Assembly (NCBI GenBank): GCA_963611355.1
Contig: CAVDRM010000005.1
Coordinates: forward strand, 1-64,000
From: CAVDRM01 sp963611355
GTDB lineage: Bacteria; Bacillota; Clostridia; Christensenellales; Aristaeellaceae
Direction: 5' to 3'
DNA length: 64,000 nucleotides
Made by a program: the position numbers and the translations under genes
Shown: one piece after another, positions 52,111 to 61,166 of the stretch
Layout of the letters: the number at the start of each line of letters is the position of its first letter
Position numbering within the stretch: position 1 is the stretch's first letter
The notes under the pieces: model-generated
The model's database searches: none
What the model saw: only the letters and a program-made list of their open reading frames with translations
What the model was told of the DNA's origin: nothing

Positions 52111-53952
52111 ATGTATCCGATTATCGAATTTTACATCATGCTGGCGGACATTGCGTTGATTCTGGGCTTCCTTTTATGGAGCAGGATGCAGGGAAAGAGG
52201 AGACCCATCGACAATATGTTTGCCCTGCTTGCGCTGTCCCTGGTCGTGTGGCAGGCGGCCATCATCGCCATGCGGCTGGTCGATCCTGAAGACGCACAAG
52301 CGCTGTTTCTGTGTGATGCCGCTTCCAATATCGGCTTGGCGACGCTCTCTCCCTTCGCACTGCTCATTGCGCTGACATTTTCCAAGCGCTGCTGCAACAA
52401 AAACATTTACTTTTTACTCGTTCCGTCCTGCGTGACCATTGCGATGGTGTTCACCAACCCCTACCATCACCTCTATTATACGGTCTTTTCCGTTGATTCC
52501 AGCAAAATTCGCTTCGGCGCATACTTCTATGTGCAGGGCATTTACGGGTATCTGTGCCTTTTGACGGCGCTGTACGTCATCATTCGCTACGGCATGAAGA
52601 GCCGCTCGCGGATATGTATGCGGCAGTCGGTGCTGTTCGCCGTGAGCATTGCCGTGCCGATGGTGGTCAACTGTCTGGCGACCTTCGCCGTTATGCCGCT
52701 TTCCATTGCCGCCACGCCGCTGGCATTTACGGTGACGGTGCTCTGCCAAGCGGCGGCGATTTACTGGCTCGGTTTTCTCAATCTTGCGCCGATGGCGCTG
52801 CAGCGCATTGCGGAAGGTCTTTCGGATGCCTATGTGGTGCTGGACGATGACTACTGCGTTTACAGCTGCAACAAAAATTTTGCCGATACCTTTTCCCAGC
52901 GCTGCTGCCTTGTGCAGGGATGGACATTGAGCGAGGCGTGCCAGCGGGTGCAGGATGACAGCCGCACCTTCCTGTACAGCCTGAAAAGCTCCGTGGAATC
53001 GGCAGGCAGATCCCGCAGCGTGATTTCCTATGAGCAGACCTTCCAGCAGGACGGGCACAGACGCTACTATGTGGTGGAGATTACCCCTCTTTTAAACGGC
53101 GCGGAGCTGCACGGGTATCTGGCAATGTTCCGCGATGTCACCCGCCTTCGGGAATCCATGCGGAGCGAACAGGAAAGCCTCTCCCGTTCGATGGAAAGGG
53201 AGCGCCTGGCCTCCCTGGGGCAGATGATAGGCGGCATTGCGCACAACCTGAAAACGCCGATTATGTCCATCTCCGGCAGCGTCAATATGCTGGATAAATT
53301 AACGGAAGAATATCAAAAGAGCATCGGCGACAGCGAGGTCACAAACGAGGATCATCAGGCTATCAGCGAAGAAATGATGGCTTGGCAGGAAAAAATACGG
53401 AGCTGCTGCGCCTATATGTCGGATATCATCACCACCGTCAAGGGCTTGGCTGCCAACATGAACACCAACGATACGGGCGAATTTACCGTGGATGAGCTGA
53501 TGAAGCGGGTTGAGCTCTTGCTGCAGCACGAGCTGAAGCGCGGCAAATGCAAGCTGCTCTTCGTGAATGATTTGCTGCCCACATTCAAGATAACGGGCGA
53601 TATCAACAACTTGGTGCAGGTGGTCAGCAATTTGGCGGGCAATGCCATTGACGCCATGCCGCAGGGCGGCGAAATCACTGCGCACGCCTTTATCCGCGAT
53701 AAAAGCATCTGCCTGTCCGTGGCCGACCAGGGCACGGGCATCCCTCCGCACATTCAGGAAAAGCTCTTCAAGGAGATGTTCACCTCCAAGGGCGTGAAGG
53801 GCACGGGTTTGGGGCTTTATATGTCTTCGGCGCTGATGCGCGGCAAGTTCGGCGGGACGCTCAAATTAGAAGAAACGTCCGTCCACGGTTCGACCTTCTG
53901 CCTGACCATTCCGCTGCCGGACGATTCGGAGGAGGGAAAGAGCCGTGCGTAA
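52111..53952 (+). CDS. Histidine kinase with N-terminal seven-helix membrane domain
   Basis: 613 residues. About seven transmembrane helices fill residues 5-225 (7TM histidine-kinase sensor type). A PAS domain follows (about 235-345), then a coiled linker (RLRESMRSEQESLSRSMERERL), the HisKA box GGIAHNLKTPI with the phospho-His near 378, and the ATPase domain with NLAGNAIDAM, DQGTGIPPHI and GTGLGLYMSS. It starts five bases after the NRPS stop. The downstream regulator overlaps it by eight bases, so the pair form a two-component system. It may sense the NRPS product or a membrane-soluble cue. Confidence 0.9.
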   Translation: MYPIIEFYIMLADIALILGFLLWSRMQGKRRPIDNMFALLALSLVVWQAAIIAMRLVDPEDAQALFLCDAASNIGLATLSPFALLIALTFSKRCCNKNIYFLLVPSCVTIAMVFTNPYHHLYYTVFSVDSSKIRFGAYFYVQGIYGYLCLLTALYVIIRYGMKSRSRICMRQSVLFAVSIAVPMVVNCLATFAVMPLSIAATPLAFTVTVLCQAAAIYWLGFLNLAPMALQRIAEGLSDAYVVLDDDYCVYSCNKNFADTFSQRCCLVQGWTLSEACQRVQDDSRTFLYSLKSSVESAGRSRSVISYEQTFQQDGHRRYYVVEITPLLNGAELHGYLAMFRDVTRLRESMRSEQESLSRSMERERLASLGQMIGGIAHNLKTPIMSISGSVNMLDKLTEEYQKSIGDSEVTNEDHQAISEEMMAWQEKIRSCCAYMSDIITTVKGLAANMNTNDTGEFTVDELMKRVELLLQHELKRGKCKLLFVNDLLPTFKITGDINNLVQVVSNLAGNAIDAMPQGGEITAHAFIRDKSICLSVADQGTGIPPHIQEKLFKEMFTSKGVKGTGLGLYMSSALMRGKFGGTLKLEETSVHGSTFCLTIPLPDDSEEGKSRA

Positions 53953-55483
53953 AAACCGTGCCGGTTTGCAAAAAAACGGAATGCGCATGATGGTGCTGGA
54001 CGATGATGTCAACATCACCCCGGCGCTTCAGGCGTACTTTGAGGCCTCCGGTTATCTGGTGGATACGGAGCATGACCCTGTTGCGGCGCTTGAAAAAATT
54101 CAGGAGACGCACTATGACATCCTGCTGCTGGACTTTTTGATGGAGCCGCTGTGCGGGGATGAGGTCGTTACCCGTCTGCGCTCGTTTGACAAGGATGTGT
54201 ACATCATCCTCTTAACGGGGCATATGGAGCTGGCGCCGCCCTTAAACACCCTGCGTCAGCTCGACATCCAGGGCTATTACGAAAAGTCGGACAGGTTTGA
54301 CCAGCTTGAGCTGCTGGTGGAATCCTGCGTCAAGTCCATCCGGCAGATGCGGATTATCCGCGACTATCGGGACGGTCTCATGCAGATTCTGGAGGCAAGC
54401 CCCAGGCTCAACCGGCTGATGCCGCTCAGAGATATCATGGCGCTGGCCTTGGAGAGCGCAAGGATGATTTCCAACACGGCGGGTGCGCTCATTTTCCTGA
54501 AGGAGTCTGAGCGGGCCGAGGGTCAGTACATGGGCATCGGCCCGTATGACATGACGCTGGAACAGTTCGAAAAAGGCGTCCGTCCCCTGCTGCGGGAGGC
54601 GGGACAGCGCTCGGCGGAGACGGGCGCTGTGCAGCGTGAGCAGGGCTTCCTGATAGCGCCCTTAAAGGCGCAGAAGGAGGACAGCGATACCTTAGGCTTT
54701 TTGGTCATTGATGCGCTGGGCGTGAAGGACGAGGACGTATCGCGGCTGCTTGGCATTTTGGCGCAGCAGACCTCGGCGGCGATTTTGAATGCGTCCTTGC
54801 ATGAGAGCCTTGTCCGCAAGAATGCGCAGCTCACGGCGGCGAACAACAGGCTCAATCAGAGCTACATGGAGACCATCGAGGCGCTTCGTCTCTTGGTCGA
54901 TGCCAAGGATGTTTATACCCGCGGTCACTCCGACAGGGTGGCCTATTACGCGGCCTGCCTTGCCGAGAAAGCGGGCATGGATGAGCAAACGGTGGAGCGG
55001 GTGCGCGTGAGCGCGCTCTTCCACGATGTCGGCAAGGTGGGCGTGCCGGATGCGGTGCTGCTCAAGGACGACTGTTTGACGGATGAGGAGTTTGCCGCCA
55101 TCTGCGAGCATCCTCTGATTGGCGAAAAAATTATCTCCAAGCTGACGCTTTTCGGCGACATCAGCGATATCGTGGCGGCGCACCATGAGCGGATGGACGG
55201 CAAGGGCTACCCGCGCCGGCTGAAGGGCGGGGACATCCCCAGGGAAGCGCGCATCATTACCATCGCCGATGCCTTTGACGCCATGACCAGCGACCGAAAG
55301 TACCGTCCCAAAATGCCGCTGGAAAAGGCCATTGAGCAGCTCAACGCGGGACGGGGAACGCAGTTTGACGCGGAACTGACCGACCTGTTTGTCCTGATGA
55401 TGCGCGGGCATTATCAGGAAATGCAGGAGCATCTTCGCTTGACGTACACGGATGCGGAAAAGCAGAACAGCCTGCTTGGCTGA
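53945..55483 (+). CDS. Response regulator with GAF and HD-GYP output domains
   Basis: 512 residues starting at GTG behind GGAGGGAAAG. The receiver domain (about 12-130) has DDD at about 19-21, phospho-acceptor Asp63 in LLLDFLMEP and a Lys in YYEKSDRF. A GAF-like segment (about 160-285) follows. The HD-GYP domain (about 315-490) has RGHSDRVAYYAACLA, LFHDVGKVGVPD, HHERMDGKGYPRRL and DAFDAMTSDRKYR. HD-GYP proteins hydrolyse cyclic di-GMP, and the catalytic HD and GYP residues are intact. There is no DNA-binding domain, so output is through a second messenger or protein contacts. Confidence 0.92.
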   Translation: MRKNRAGLQKNGMRMMVLDDDVNITPALQAYFEASGYLVDTEHDPVAALEKIQETHYDILLLDFLMEPLCGDEVVTRLRSFDKDVYIILLTGHMELAPPLNTLRQLDIQGYYEKSDRFDQLELLVESCVKSIRQMRIIRDYRDGLMQILEASPRLNRLMPLRDIMALALESARMISNTAGALIFLKESERAEGQYMGIGPYDMTLEQFEKGVRPLLREAGQRSAETGAVQREQGFLIAPLKAQKEDSDTLGFLVIDALGVKDEDVSRLLGILAQQTSAAILNASLHESLVRKNAQLTAANNRLNQSYMETIEALRLLVDAKDVYTRGHSDRVAYYAACLAEKAGMDEQTVERVRVSALFHDVGKVGVPDAVLLKDDCLTDEEFAAICEHPLIGEKIISKLTLFGDISDIVAAHHERMDGKGYPRRLKGGDIPREARIITIADAFDAMTSDRKYRPKMPLEKAIEQLNAGRGTQFDAELTDLFVLMMRGHYQEMQEHLRLTYTDAEKQNSLLG

Positions 55484-55498
55484 GGAATTTCGAAATAG

Positions 55499-55520
55499 AA
55501 ACACAAGGCATTGTGTTTTT
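55499..55520 (+). terminator. Small hairpin between regulator and acyl-ligase genes
   Basis: AAACACAA, loop GGCA and TTGTGTTT, then TT. The stem is short and AU-rich, so it may only partly terminate. The ligase gene starts 34 bases later and no strong separate promoter is visible. Confidence 0.45.
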
Positions 55521-55553
55521 ATTCAATAAAGAGCGACTGAAAGGAGCGACGAT

Positions 55554-57203
55554 ATGACGAGTGAAAGACATTATCCGCTGTATCCGGTGAATCGGTACGA
55601 GACATTTTTGGATATGCTGAACGGCATTGCCCGTCAATACGGCACGCAGGATGTCATCGTGACCTATACCAACGAGGGCGAAAGACAGGCGTATTCCTTT
55701 CTGCAGCTTCGGCAGGATGCTTTGGCCTTTGCCGCGGCGCTCAAGGCAATGGGCTTGGACGGGCAGCATACGGCCATTGCCGGCGGCAATTCCTACCGCT
55801 ATCTGGTCGCCATGTTCGGCGTGGTGCTGGCGGGCGGCGTCAGCGTGCCCTTGGATACGGAGCATACGGAGGACGCCATTCAGCGGATGCTGCTGCGCGC
55901 CGAGGCGACGTCCGTCATCTGCGACGACCTGCTGCTGCCGCTCTTTGAGCCGATGCGCAAACGCCTGCTTTCCGCCATCATCGCCATGACGGGCACCGGC
56001 GGAGATGCGGATTTTGACGGCCTTGTGAGCGCGGGGACGCTGCGGCTTCAGATGCTGCCTGCATGGGACACCGAACCGGACGAGCGGGACAGGCCTTCCA
56101 TGATTGTCTTCACCTCCGGCACGACGAGCGAGCAAAAACCCGTGATGCTCAGCCAGAAAAACCTTCTCACCAACGCCTGCGGCGCGGCGGCGATGGTCTA
56201 TGTCGGCGAGCGCGTCTTTACGCCCCTGCCTCTGTATCACACCTACGGCCTGACCTGCGGGGTGCTGGGACATATTTCGCAGGGACGGACGGTCGGGCTG
56301 ACCTATTCGCTCAAGCATATGCTGCGGGATTTAAAGCTGTTCAGCCCCCATACGCTGACGGCTGTGCCGCTGGTGGCGGAAACGCTGTACATGCGGACAA
56401 TGGCGCTGCTGAAGCAGGAGGGAAAACTGGAAAAGGCCGAGGCGTATTTCTCCGCGCACGCTTTGCGCAGAAGTCTTGCGATGCCGGCCTTTGTAAAGGC
56501 GGCGCGGGATGAGGTCATGGGCGAAAACCTGTCCCTGGCTTCCTGCGGCGGCGCGCACCTGAACGGTCGCGTTCTGCGGCATATGGACGCGCTGGGCGTG
56601 CAGATTTTAGAGGGCTACGGCATCACCGAGTGCGGGCCGATGGTCACCTGCAACCGCAATCGGGCGCAGCGGATGGATTCGGCGGGGCTGCCGCTGCCGG
56701 ATACGGAAATCGGCTTTGAGGACGGGGAAATCCTGGTGCGCGGGCTGGGTGTCTCCGCCGGATACTATCAGAACGATGCGCTCACCGCACAGGAATTTAC
56801 GGACGGCTGGTTTCATACCGGCGACCTCGGCTACACGGATGCCGACGGCTATCTCTATATCACGGGCAGAAAAAAGAGTCTGATTGTCTTTAAAAACGGC
56901 AAAAAGGTTATGCCGGAGGAAATCGAACAGTATGTGTCGGGCATTCCGCTGGTCATGGAAGCCGTTGCCTATGGCGTCCATGCGGGCGAATCGGACGATG
57001 ATGTCCAGCTTGCCCTGCAGGTCTATCCGAATCCCAAGCTGGCTGCGGGCATGAGCGCCTACGAAATCATGCGCACGCTGGAGGACGAAATTCAGAAGGT
57101 GAACAGCACCCTTCCTTCCTATAAGCAAATCCAGATGATAAAGGTGCGCGACATTCCCTTTGAAAAAACAGCGTCCAAAAAAATCAAGCGGAATATCACC
57201 TGA
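55554..57203 (+). CDS. Acyl-adenylating ligase (AMP-binding) of the NRPS cluster
   Basis: 549 residues of the ANL superfamily. The ATP-binding P-loop is IVFTSGTTSEQKPVML (near 184), with EGYGITECGPMV (near 355) and WFHTGDLGYTDADGYLYITGR (near 420). The catalytic C-terminal Lys is probably in EKTASKKIKRN. It resembles long-chain acyl-CoA synthetases and fatty acyl-AMP ligases. The acyl carrier gene follows directly. It is therefore likely to load a fatty acid onto that ACP for N-acylation by the first C domain of the NRPS. The acyl chain cannot be predicted. Confidence 0.88.
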   Translation: MTSERHYPLYPVNRYETFLDMLNGIARQYGTQDVIVTYTNEGERQAYSFLQLRQDALAFAAALKAMGLDGQHTAIAGGNSYRYLVAMFGVVLAGGVSVPLDTEHTEDAIQRMLLRAEATSVICDDLLLPLFEPMRKRLLSAIIAMTGTGGDADFDGLVSAGTLRLQMLPAWDTEPDERDRPSMIVFTSGTTSEQKPVMLSQKNLLTNACGAAAMVYVGERVFTPLPLYHTYGLTCGVLGHISQGRTVGLTYSLKHMLRDLKLFSPHTLTAVPLVAETLYMRTMALLKQEGKLEKAEAYFSAHALRRSLAMPAFVKAARDEVMGENLSLASCGGAHLNGRVLRHMDALGVQILEGYGITECGPMVTCNRNRAQRMDSAGLPLPDTEIGFEDGEILVRGLGVSAGYYQNDALTAQEFTDGWFHTGDLGYTDADGYLYITGRKKSLIVFKNGKKVMPEEIEQYVSGIPLVMEAVAYGVHAGESDDDVQLALQVYPNPKLAAGMSAYEIMRTLEDEIQKVNSTLPSYKQIQMIKVRDIPFEKTASKKIKRNIT

Positions 57204-57234
57204 GACGGAGGCAAAGAGAGAGGAGAAAGCACCT

Positions 57235-57462
57235 ATGCTGGATACGATTCGCGGGATTGTCTTCGAGGTGACGGGCATTTCCGACCTCACCGAGGACACC
57301 GATTTTGTGAAGGATTTGGGACTGAACTCCTTGGACGTGGTCAGCATCGTCGGCGCGTTTGAGGATAAATACGGCATTGAAGTCCCTGTCCGCGATATGT
57401 GGCAGCTTCATACCGTCCGTGATGTCATGGATTATATGGAGCGGAGGAATATTCGGGTGTAA
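57235..57462 (+). CDS. Acyl carrier protein of the NRPS cluster
   Basis: 75 residues from the ATG behind GAGAGGAGA; an upstream ATG at 57160 lies within the ligase gene. The DLGLNSLDVVSIV motif carries the Ser (residue 32) that receives phosphopantetheine. The four-helix acidic ACP pattern is complete. It probably carries the acyl starter made by the ligase. No phosphopantetheinyl transferase gene is in the window, so a housekeeping enzyme elsewhere must activate it and the NRPS T domains. Confidence 0.92.
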   Translation: MLDTIRGIVFEVTGISDLTEDTDFVKDLGLNSLDVVSIVGAFEDKYGIEVPVRDMWQLHTVRDVMDYMERRNIRV

Positions 57463-57496
57463 TGAAACCTATACAAAAACAGATTGTTTGCGAATG

Positions 57497-57526
57497 GTCG
57501 AAGGACAGAAGTCCTTCGGCCTTTTG
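57497..57526 (+). terminator. Terminator of the NRPS cluster
   Basis: CGAAGGAC, loop AGAA and GTCCTTCG form a strong stem followed by GCCTTTTG. It lies 35 bases after the ACP stop. Confidence 0.7.
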
Positions 57527-57596
57527 CATTGGAAGAAGCGAAAAACGCAGCCTGCTGCTGCAAGCGGCGATAACCTGAATTTGACCTGAGCCTTGA

Positions 57597-57875
57597 AAAT
57601 CAGTCTGGCTCTTCTCAGAAAATATCCCTTCGCACCGAGAGCAGTCCCGATGCTGGAACGGTTTCTTCAGCGCCTTCGGCAAAGAGATAAGCTTTGTTCA
57701 TGTGAAAAACGAAACGACCAGCGTCAGCAAAAAGATGGGTCATGCAGATACATCCATGACGCTTAGCGTATACGTCCATGCGAACGAAGAGGCACAGCGC
57801 CGAGCCAATGACATATTGGCAAGCGCTCGGTATCAAAAAGTAGGAGGGCCAACATATGATGGAAAAAGCCGCTGA
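57597..57875 (+). pseudogene. Tyrosine-recombinase (integrase) C-terminal remnant
   Basis: The frame ending at 57875 encodes SVSKKMGHADTSMTLSVYVH, the last conserved block of phage/ICE tyrosine recombinases: the GHxxxxMTLxxY pattern includes the catalytic Tyr. A typical C-terminal helix (NEEAQRRANDILASA) follows. The Arg-containing and HxxR blocks are missing upstream, where the frame is only noise, and there is no start codon. This is the scar of an integrated element beside the NRPS cluster. Confidence 0.75.
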
Positions 57876-58002
57876 TTTGGAATACCTGTTGAAATGTCTT
57901 GCTGCTGTTGATGCAGATCATGCGGATGCGGCTCTTCCCCAAGCTCTTCTGATCGTCCATGAATACGCTGAAAAGCTGTATGAAGAGCTTGCCAATCAGT
58001 AA
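57856..58002 (+). CDS. Small protein of unknown function (48 residues)
   Basis: The ATG at 57856 follows GGAGGG by seven bases, and the stop is followed by a terminator. The 48 residues are acidic and helical (LEYLLKCLAAVDADHAD, then HEYAEKLYEELANQ). It overlaps the last 20 bases of the integrase remnant in another frame, as do small accessory genes that follow integrases. No function can be assigned. Confidence 0.55.
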   Translation: MMEKAADLEYLLKCLAAVDADHADAALPQALLIVHEYAEKLYEELANQ

Positions 58003-58019
58003 GAAGCTAAAACGCAAAG

Positions 58020-58046
58020 GTTCTGCTATCGAGCAGAGCTTTTTTG
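58020..58046 (+). terminator. Terminator after the small gene
   Basis: TTCTGCT, loop ATCG and AGCAGAG, followed by CTTTTTTG. The stretch 58047-58361 beyond it is AT-rich and holds no gene I can support. Confidence 0.65.
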
Positions 58047-58361
58047 TTTGCATAAACTATTGATGGGTATACATAAAATATATTTGGCACATTTTAGACA
58101 CATTTTCAAGAGCTGATAAGAAGCACGGCAGCACATTTTCAAAGGTCTGTTGATTTTTTGTTGATTTTTCGGCTGATTGTAAAGCTCCCAAAGCCTGCAA
58201 AGCCTTATAAATCAAGTATTGTTCAAATTGTGCTTGAAAATGCGCACTTTTTTCACCTTCCCTCATCCTTCTGATAGAACCGAACCGATGGGAAACGCAA
58301 GAAAAAGGGAAATATATTTACAGAGTGTTCTTGATTTGTTCATAGGGCCGAATCGGATGTG

Positions 58362-58389
58362 TTGATTTTTCGGTAAAGAATGATATAAT
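58362..58389 (+). promoter_or_regulatory. SigA-type promoter of nagB
   Basis: TTGATT (58362-58367) and TATAAT (58384-58389) with a 16-base spacer. The leader to the nagB ATG is about 110 bases and contains a small inverted repeat (ATCGCCGCTCGCCTGGCGAT) that could be an operator. Confidence 0.6.
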
Positions 58390-58505
58390 ACCATATGGAC
58401 ACCTCTACACTGATGCGGGCATCGCCGCTCGCCTGGCGATTCATCTCGCCTTTCCATTGGTGCGGTGCTGCCTGAAACATTGATGAAGAATCGGAGGAGA
58501 TACAT

Positions 58506-59225
58506 ATGCAGCTTCATGTATATGAAAATGCCGAGCAGGTTTCTCTGGCCTGTGCCATGCTCATCGCCGCACAGGTGACGAAAAAGCCCGACAGCGTGCT
58601 GGGTCTGGCGACGGGTTCTTCCCCGGTAAAGGCCTATCAGCAGCTCATCGCGTGGCACAAGGCCGGTGTGCTGGACTTTTCCCGGTGCGTCAGCTACAAC
58701 TTGGACGAATATGTGGGCATTTCCTATGACCATGAGCAGAGCTATCATCGCTTCATGCAGGATAATCTGTTCTGCGGCATCAACATGAAGGAGACCTATG
58801 TGCCGGACGGAAACGCCAAGAACCTGAAGGCGGAATGCAAGCGCTACGACAAGGCCATTCAATCCGCAGGCGGTATCGACCTGCAGCTTCTCGGCATCGG
58901 CCGCAACGGGCACATCGGCTTTAATGAGCCTGCCGAGCAGTTTGTCTACGGCACGCAGATTGTCAATCTCACCAAGTCCACCATTGAGGCCAACCGCCGC
59001 TTCTTTGACAGCGAGGAACAGGTGCCGCGTCAGGCCATTTCATTGGGCATCGGCGGCATCATGGCGGCTAAGACCGTTGTGCTGATTGCAATGGGAGAGG
59101 ACAAGGCGGACGCAATCAAGGCGCTCGTCAAGGGCGATATCACGCCCAAGGTACAGGCCTCCATTCTCCGTGCGCATGAGAATGCCGTCATTCTGGTGGA
59201 TCAGGCGGCGGCATCCAAGATCTGA
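58506..59225 (+). CDS. nagB: Glucosamine-6-phosphate deaminase
   Basis: 239 residues, the short Gram-positive length. It converts glucosamine-6-phosphate to fructose-6-phosphate and ammonia. Motifs are LGLATGSSPVKAYQQL near residue 32, the catalytic Asp in YNLDEYVGIS near 65, and GIGRNGHIGFNEPAEQF near 130, with the catalytic His and Glu. The ATG follows GGAGGAGA. It stands alone without nagA. Confidence 0.95.
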   Translation: MQLHVYENAEQVSLACAMLIAAQVTKKPDSVLGLATGSSPVKAYQQLIAWHKAGVLDFSRCVSYNLDEYVGISYDHEQSYHRFMQDNLFCGINMKETYVPDGNAKNLKAECKRYDKAIQSAGGIDLQLLGIGRNGHIGFNEPAEQFVYGTQIVNLTKSTIEANRRFFDSEEQVPRQAISLGIGGIMAAKTVVLIAMGEDKADAIKALVKGDITPKVQASILRAHENAVILVDQAAASKI

Positions 59226-59246
59226 TAAGATTCCATTGATGGTTTT

Positions 59247-59272
59247 GCCCGCAGATGCTTTTGTCTGCGGGC
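59247..59272 (+). terminator. Hairpin after nagB
   Basis: GCCCGCAGA pairs with TCTGCGGGC. The following ATAGTTTA is a weak T-run, so termination may be partial before argH. Confidence 0.45.
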
Positions 59273-59305
59273 ATAGTTTAATCGTTATGTTAAGGAGAAA
59301 TTCGC

Positions 59306-60685
59306 ATGAAGCTGTGGGCAGGGCGTTTTCAAAAGGCGACCGATCATATGATGGATGACTTTCATTCCTCGATTTCCTTCGACCATCGGCTGTATCGGGA
59401 GGACATTCAGGGCAGTATGGCGCACGCCAAAATGCTGGTCAGGCAGGGCATCATCAGCGAGGAGGACGGGGAAAAAATTCAGGCGGGCTTAGCATCCATC
59501 CGCGAGGACATGGATGCAGGGCGTGTGGCGTTTCCGCCGGAGAGCGAAGATATCCATATGCTGGTGGAAAGTCTGCTGACCGAACGCATCGGCGAGGCGG
59601 GAAAACGTCTGCATACGGGGCGCAGCCGCAATGACCAGGTGGCGCTGGATATGCATATGTACGCCAAGGAAACCTGTCTTGCGACCATTGAAAGCCTGAA
59701 GGCGCTGTGCGAACTTCTGCTGACCAGAGCGGAGACCTATGCGGACAGCATTATGCCCGGCTACACGCATTTGCAGCGGGCGCAGCCGATTACCTTAGGT
59801 CATTACCTGATGGCGTACTTTCAGATGTTTGCACGGGACATCGTGCGATTTCAAAATGCGCATAAGGCTGCTGACGTGATGGTGCTGGGCAGCGGTGCAT
59901 TGGCCGGAACGACCTATCCCTTGGACAGGGAGTATGTTGCGCAGGAACTTCATTTTTCCTCCGTTTCCATGAATTCCTTGGATGGCGTGAGCGACAGAGA
60001 CTTTTTGTTGGATTATATGGCCGCCGCATCCGTATGCATGATGCATCTGTCGCGTTTTTGCGAGGAGTGCGTACTGTATTCGAGCATTGAATTTGGGTTT
60101 TTAACAATGGATGACGGCTTTTCGACCGGCTCCAGTATGATGCCGCAAAAGAAAAACCCCGATGTTGCCGAGCTGATTCGCGGCAAGACGGGGCGCGTAT
60201 ACGGCGATTTGATGGGGCTGCTGACCGTTATGAAGGGGCTGCCGCTCGCCTACAACAAGGATATGCAGGAGGACAAGGAGAGCTTTTTTGATGCGCGGGA
60301 TACGCTGATAAAATGCCTGAACATTTTTACCGCCATGCTGGAAAGCTGTGTTTTCCGTACCGAGAATATGGAAAAGAGCGCCGGCGCGGGCTTTGCCAAT
60401 GCGACGGACTGCGCGGATTATCTCGTCCGCAAGGGCATACCCTTTCGGGATGCACACCGCATAGTGGGCGAATTGGTCGCGCACTGCCTGAACGAGGGCA
60501 AGGCGCTGCTTGACCTCACTCTGCCGGAGCTTCGTACCTTCTCCCCTGCCTTTGATGAGGATATCTACAACGCCATTTCTCTGTCCGCCTGTGTTGCCAT
60601 GCGCAATATTTCCGGCGGGCCTGCGCCTGAGCAGGTACGGGCGGCCATTCATGCGGGACGTACATTCCTGCGGAGCGTTGATTAA
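59306..60685 (+). CDS. argH: Argininosuccinate lyase
   Basis: 459 residues, full length. It splits argininosuccinate into arginine and fumarate, the last step of arginine synthesis. The N-terminus MKLWAGRFQKATD, HTGRSRNDQVALDMHMY near 105, and the superfamily signature GSSMMPQKKNPDVAELIRGKTG near 275 (with the catalytic Ser) are all present. The usual partner argG is not adjacent. The start follows AAGGAG. Confidence 0.97.
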   Translation: MKLWAGRFQKATDHMMDDFHSSISFDHRLYREDIQGSMAHAKMLVRQGIISEEDGEKIQAGLASIREDMDAGRVAFPPESEDIHMLVESLLTERIGEAGKRLHTGRSRNDQVALDMHMYAKETCLATIESLKALCELLLTRAETYADSIMPGYTHLQRAQPITLGHYLMAYFQMFARDIVRFQNAHKAADVMVLGSGALAGTTYPLDREYVAQELHFSSVSMNSLDGVSDRDFLLDYMAAASVCMMHLSRFCEECVLYSSIEFGFLTMDDGFSTGSSMMPQKKNPDVAELIRGKTGRVYGDLMGLLTVMKGLPLAYNKDMQEDKESFFDARDTLIKCLNIFTAMLESCVFRTENMEKSAGAGFANATDCADYLVRKGIPFRDAHRIVGELVAHCLNEGKALLDLTLPELRTFSPAFDEDIYNAISLSACVAMRNISGGPAPEQVRAAIHAGRTFLRSVD

Positions 60686-60716
60686 ACGGAATTCCTTCCC
60701 ATCGGATAGATTTCGT

Positions 60717-61166
60717 TCACTTTTTCAGCCGAGGCTTTACGGATGCATATACACGCATCACCATCATCACCGCCATGATGCCCAGCGCCATCATCGCGGC
60801 AACGGAGATGGTATACACGCCGCGTTCGGAAAAGTCCGCGTAATCGCCCCTGATGCATGATTCCATCGTGTAGTAGAGCGCGCCGCCGGGAATAAGTGGA
60901 ATCAAAGAGGTCACCAAAATGCCCGTCACGGGCGTTTTTAAGGCTCGCGCCAGCATCTCGGCATAGGCTGCTGCGGTCAGGGACGCAAAAAGATAATTCG
61001 GCAGATCATTCGGCGACTGGCCGCCGGTCAAAAGATATACGCCCCAGCTCAGCGCACCGCCTAAAAAGGCAAACAGCAGCATGCGCCCGCGCATATTAAA
61101 CAGCACCGCAAACCCCAGCGCACCGATTGCGCCCATGAGCGTCTGCAGCAGCATTCCGTCTGTCAT
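60717..61166 (-). CDS. Threonine/serine exporter, small subunit (ThrE/YjjB type)
   Basis: 149 residues with four transmembrane helices. It corresponds to the C-terminal half of ThrE (DUF3815/YjjB). Typical features are a GALSWGVYLLTGG loop and LIPLIPGGALYYTMESCIRGD near residue 88. It is coupled by an ATGA overlap to the larger subunit. It converges on argH. Confidence 0.88.
   Translation of the reverse strand: MTDGMLLQTLMGAIGALGFAVLFNMRGRMLLFAFLGGALSWGVYLLTGGQSPNDLPNYLFASLTAAAYAEMLARALKTPVTGILVTSLIPLIPGGALYYTMESCIRGDYADFSERGVYTISVAAMMALGIMAVMMVMRVYASVKPRLKK

Noticed and set aside
58057..58266. 69-codon minus-strand open frame
   Set aside because: There is no spaced ribosome site and no recognisable motif. 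It lies in AT-rich DNA beside an integrase remnant and may be decayed mobile DNA.
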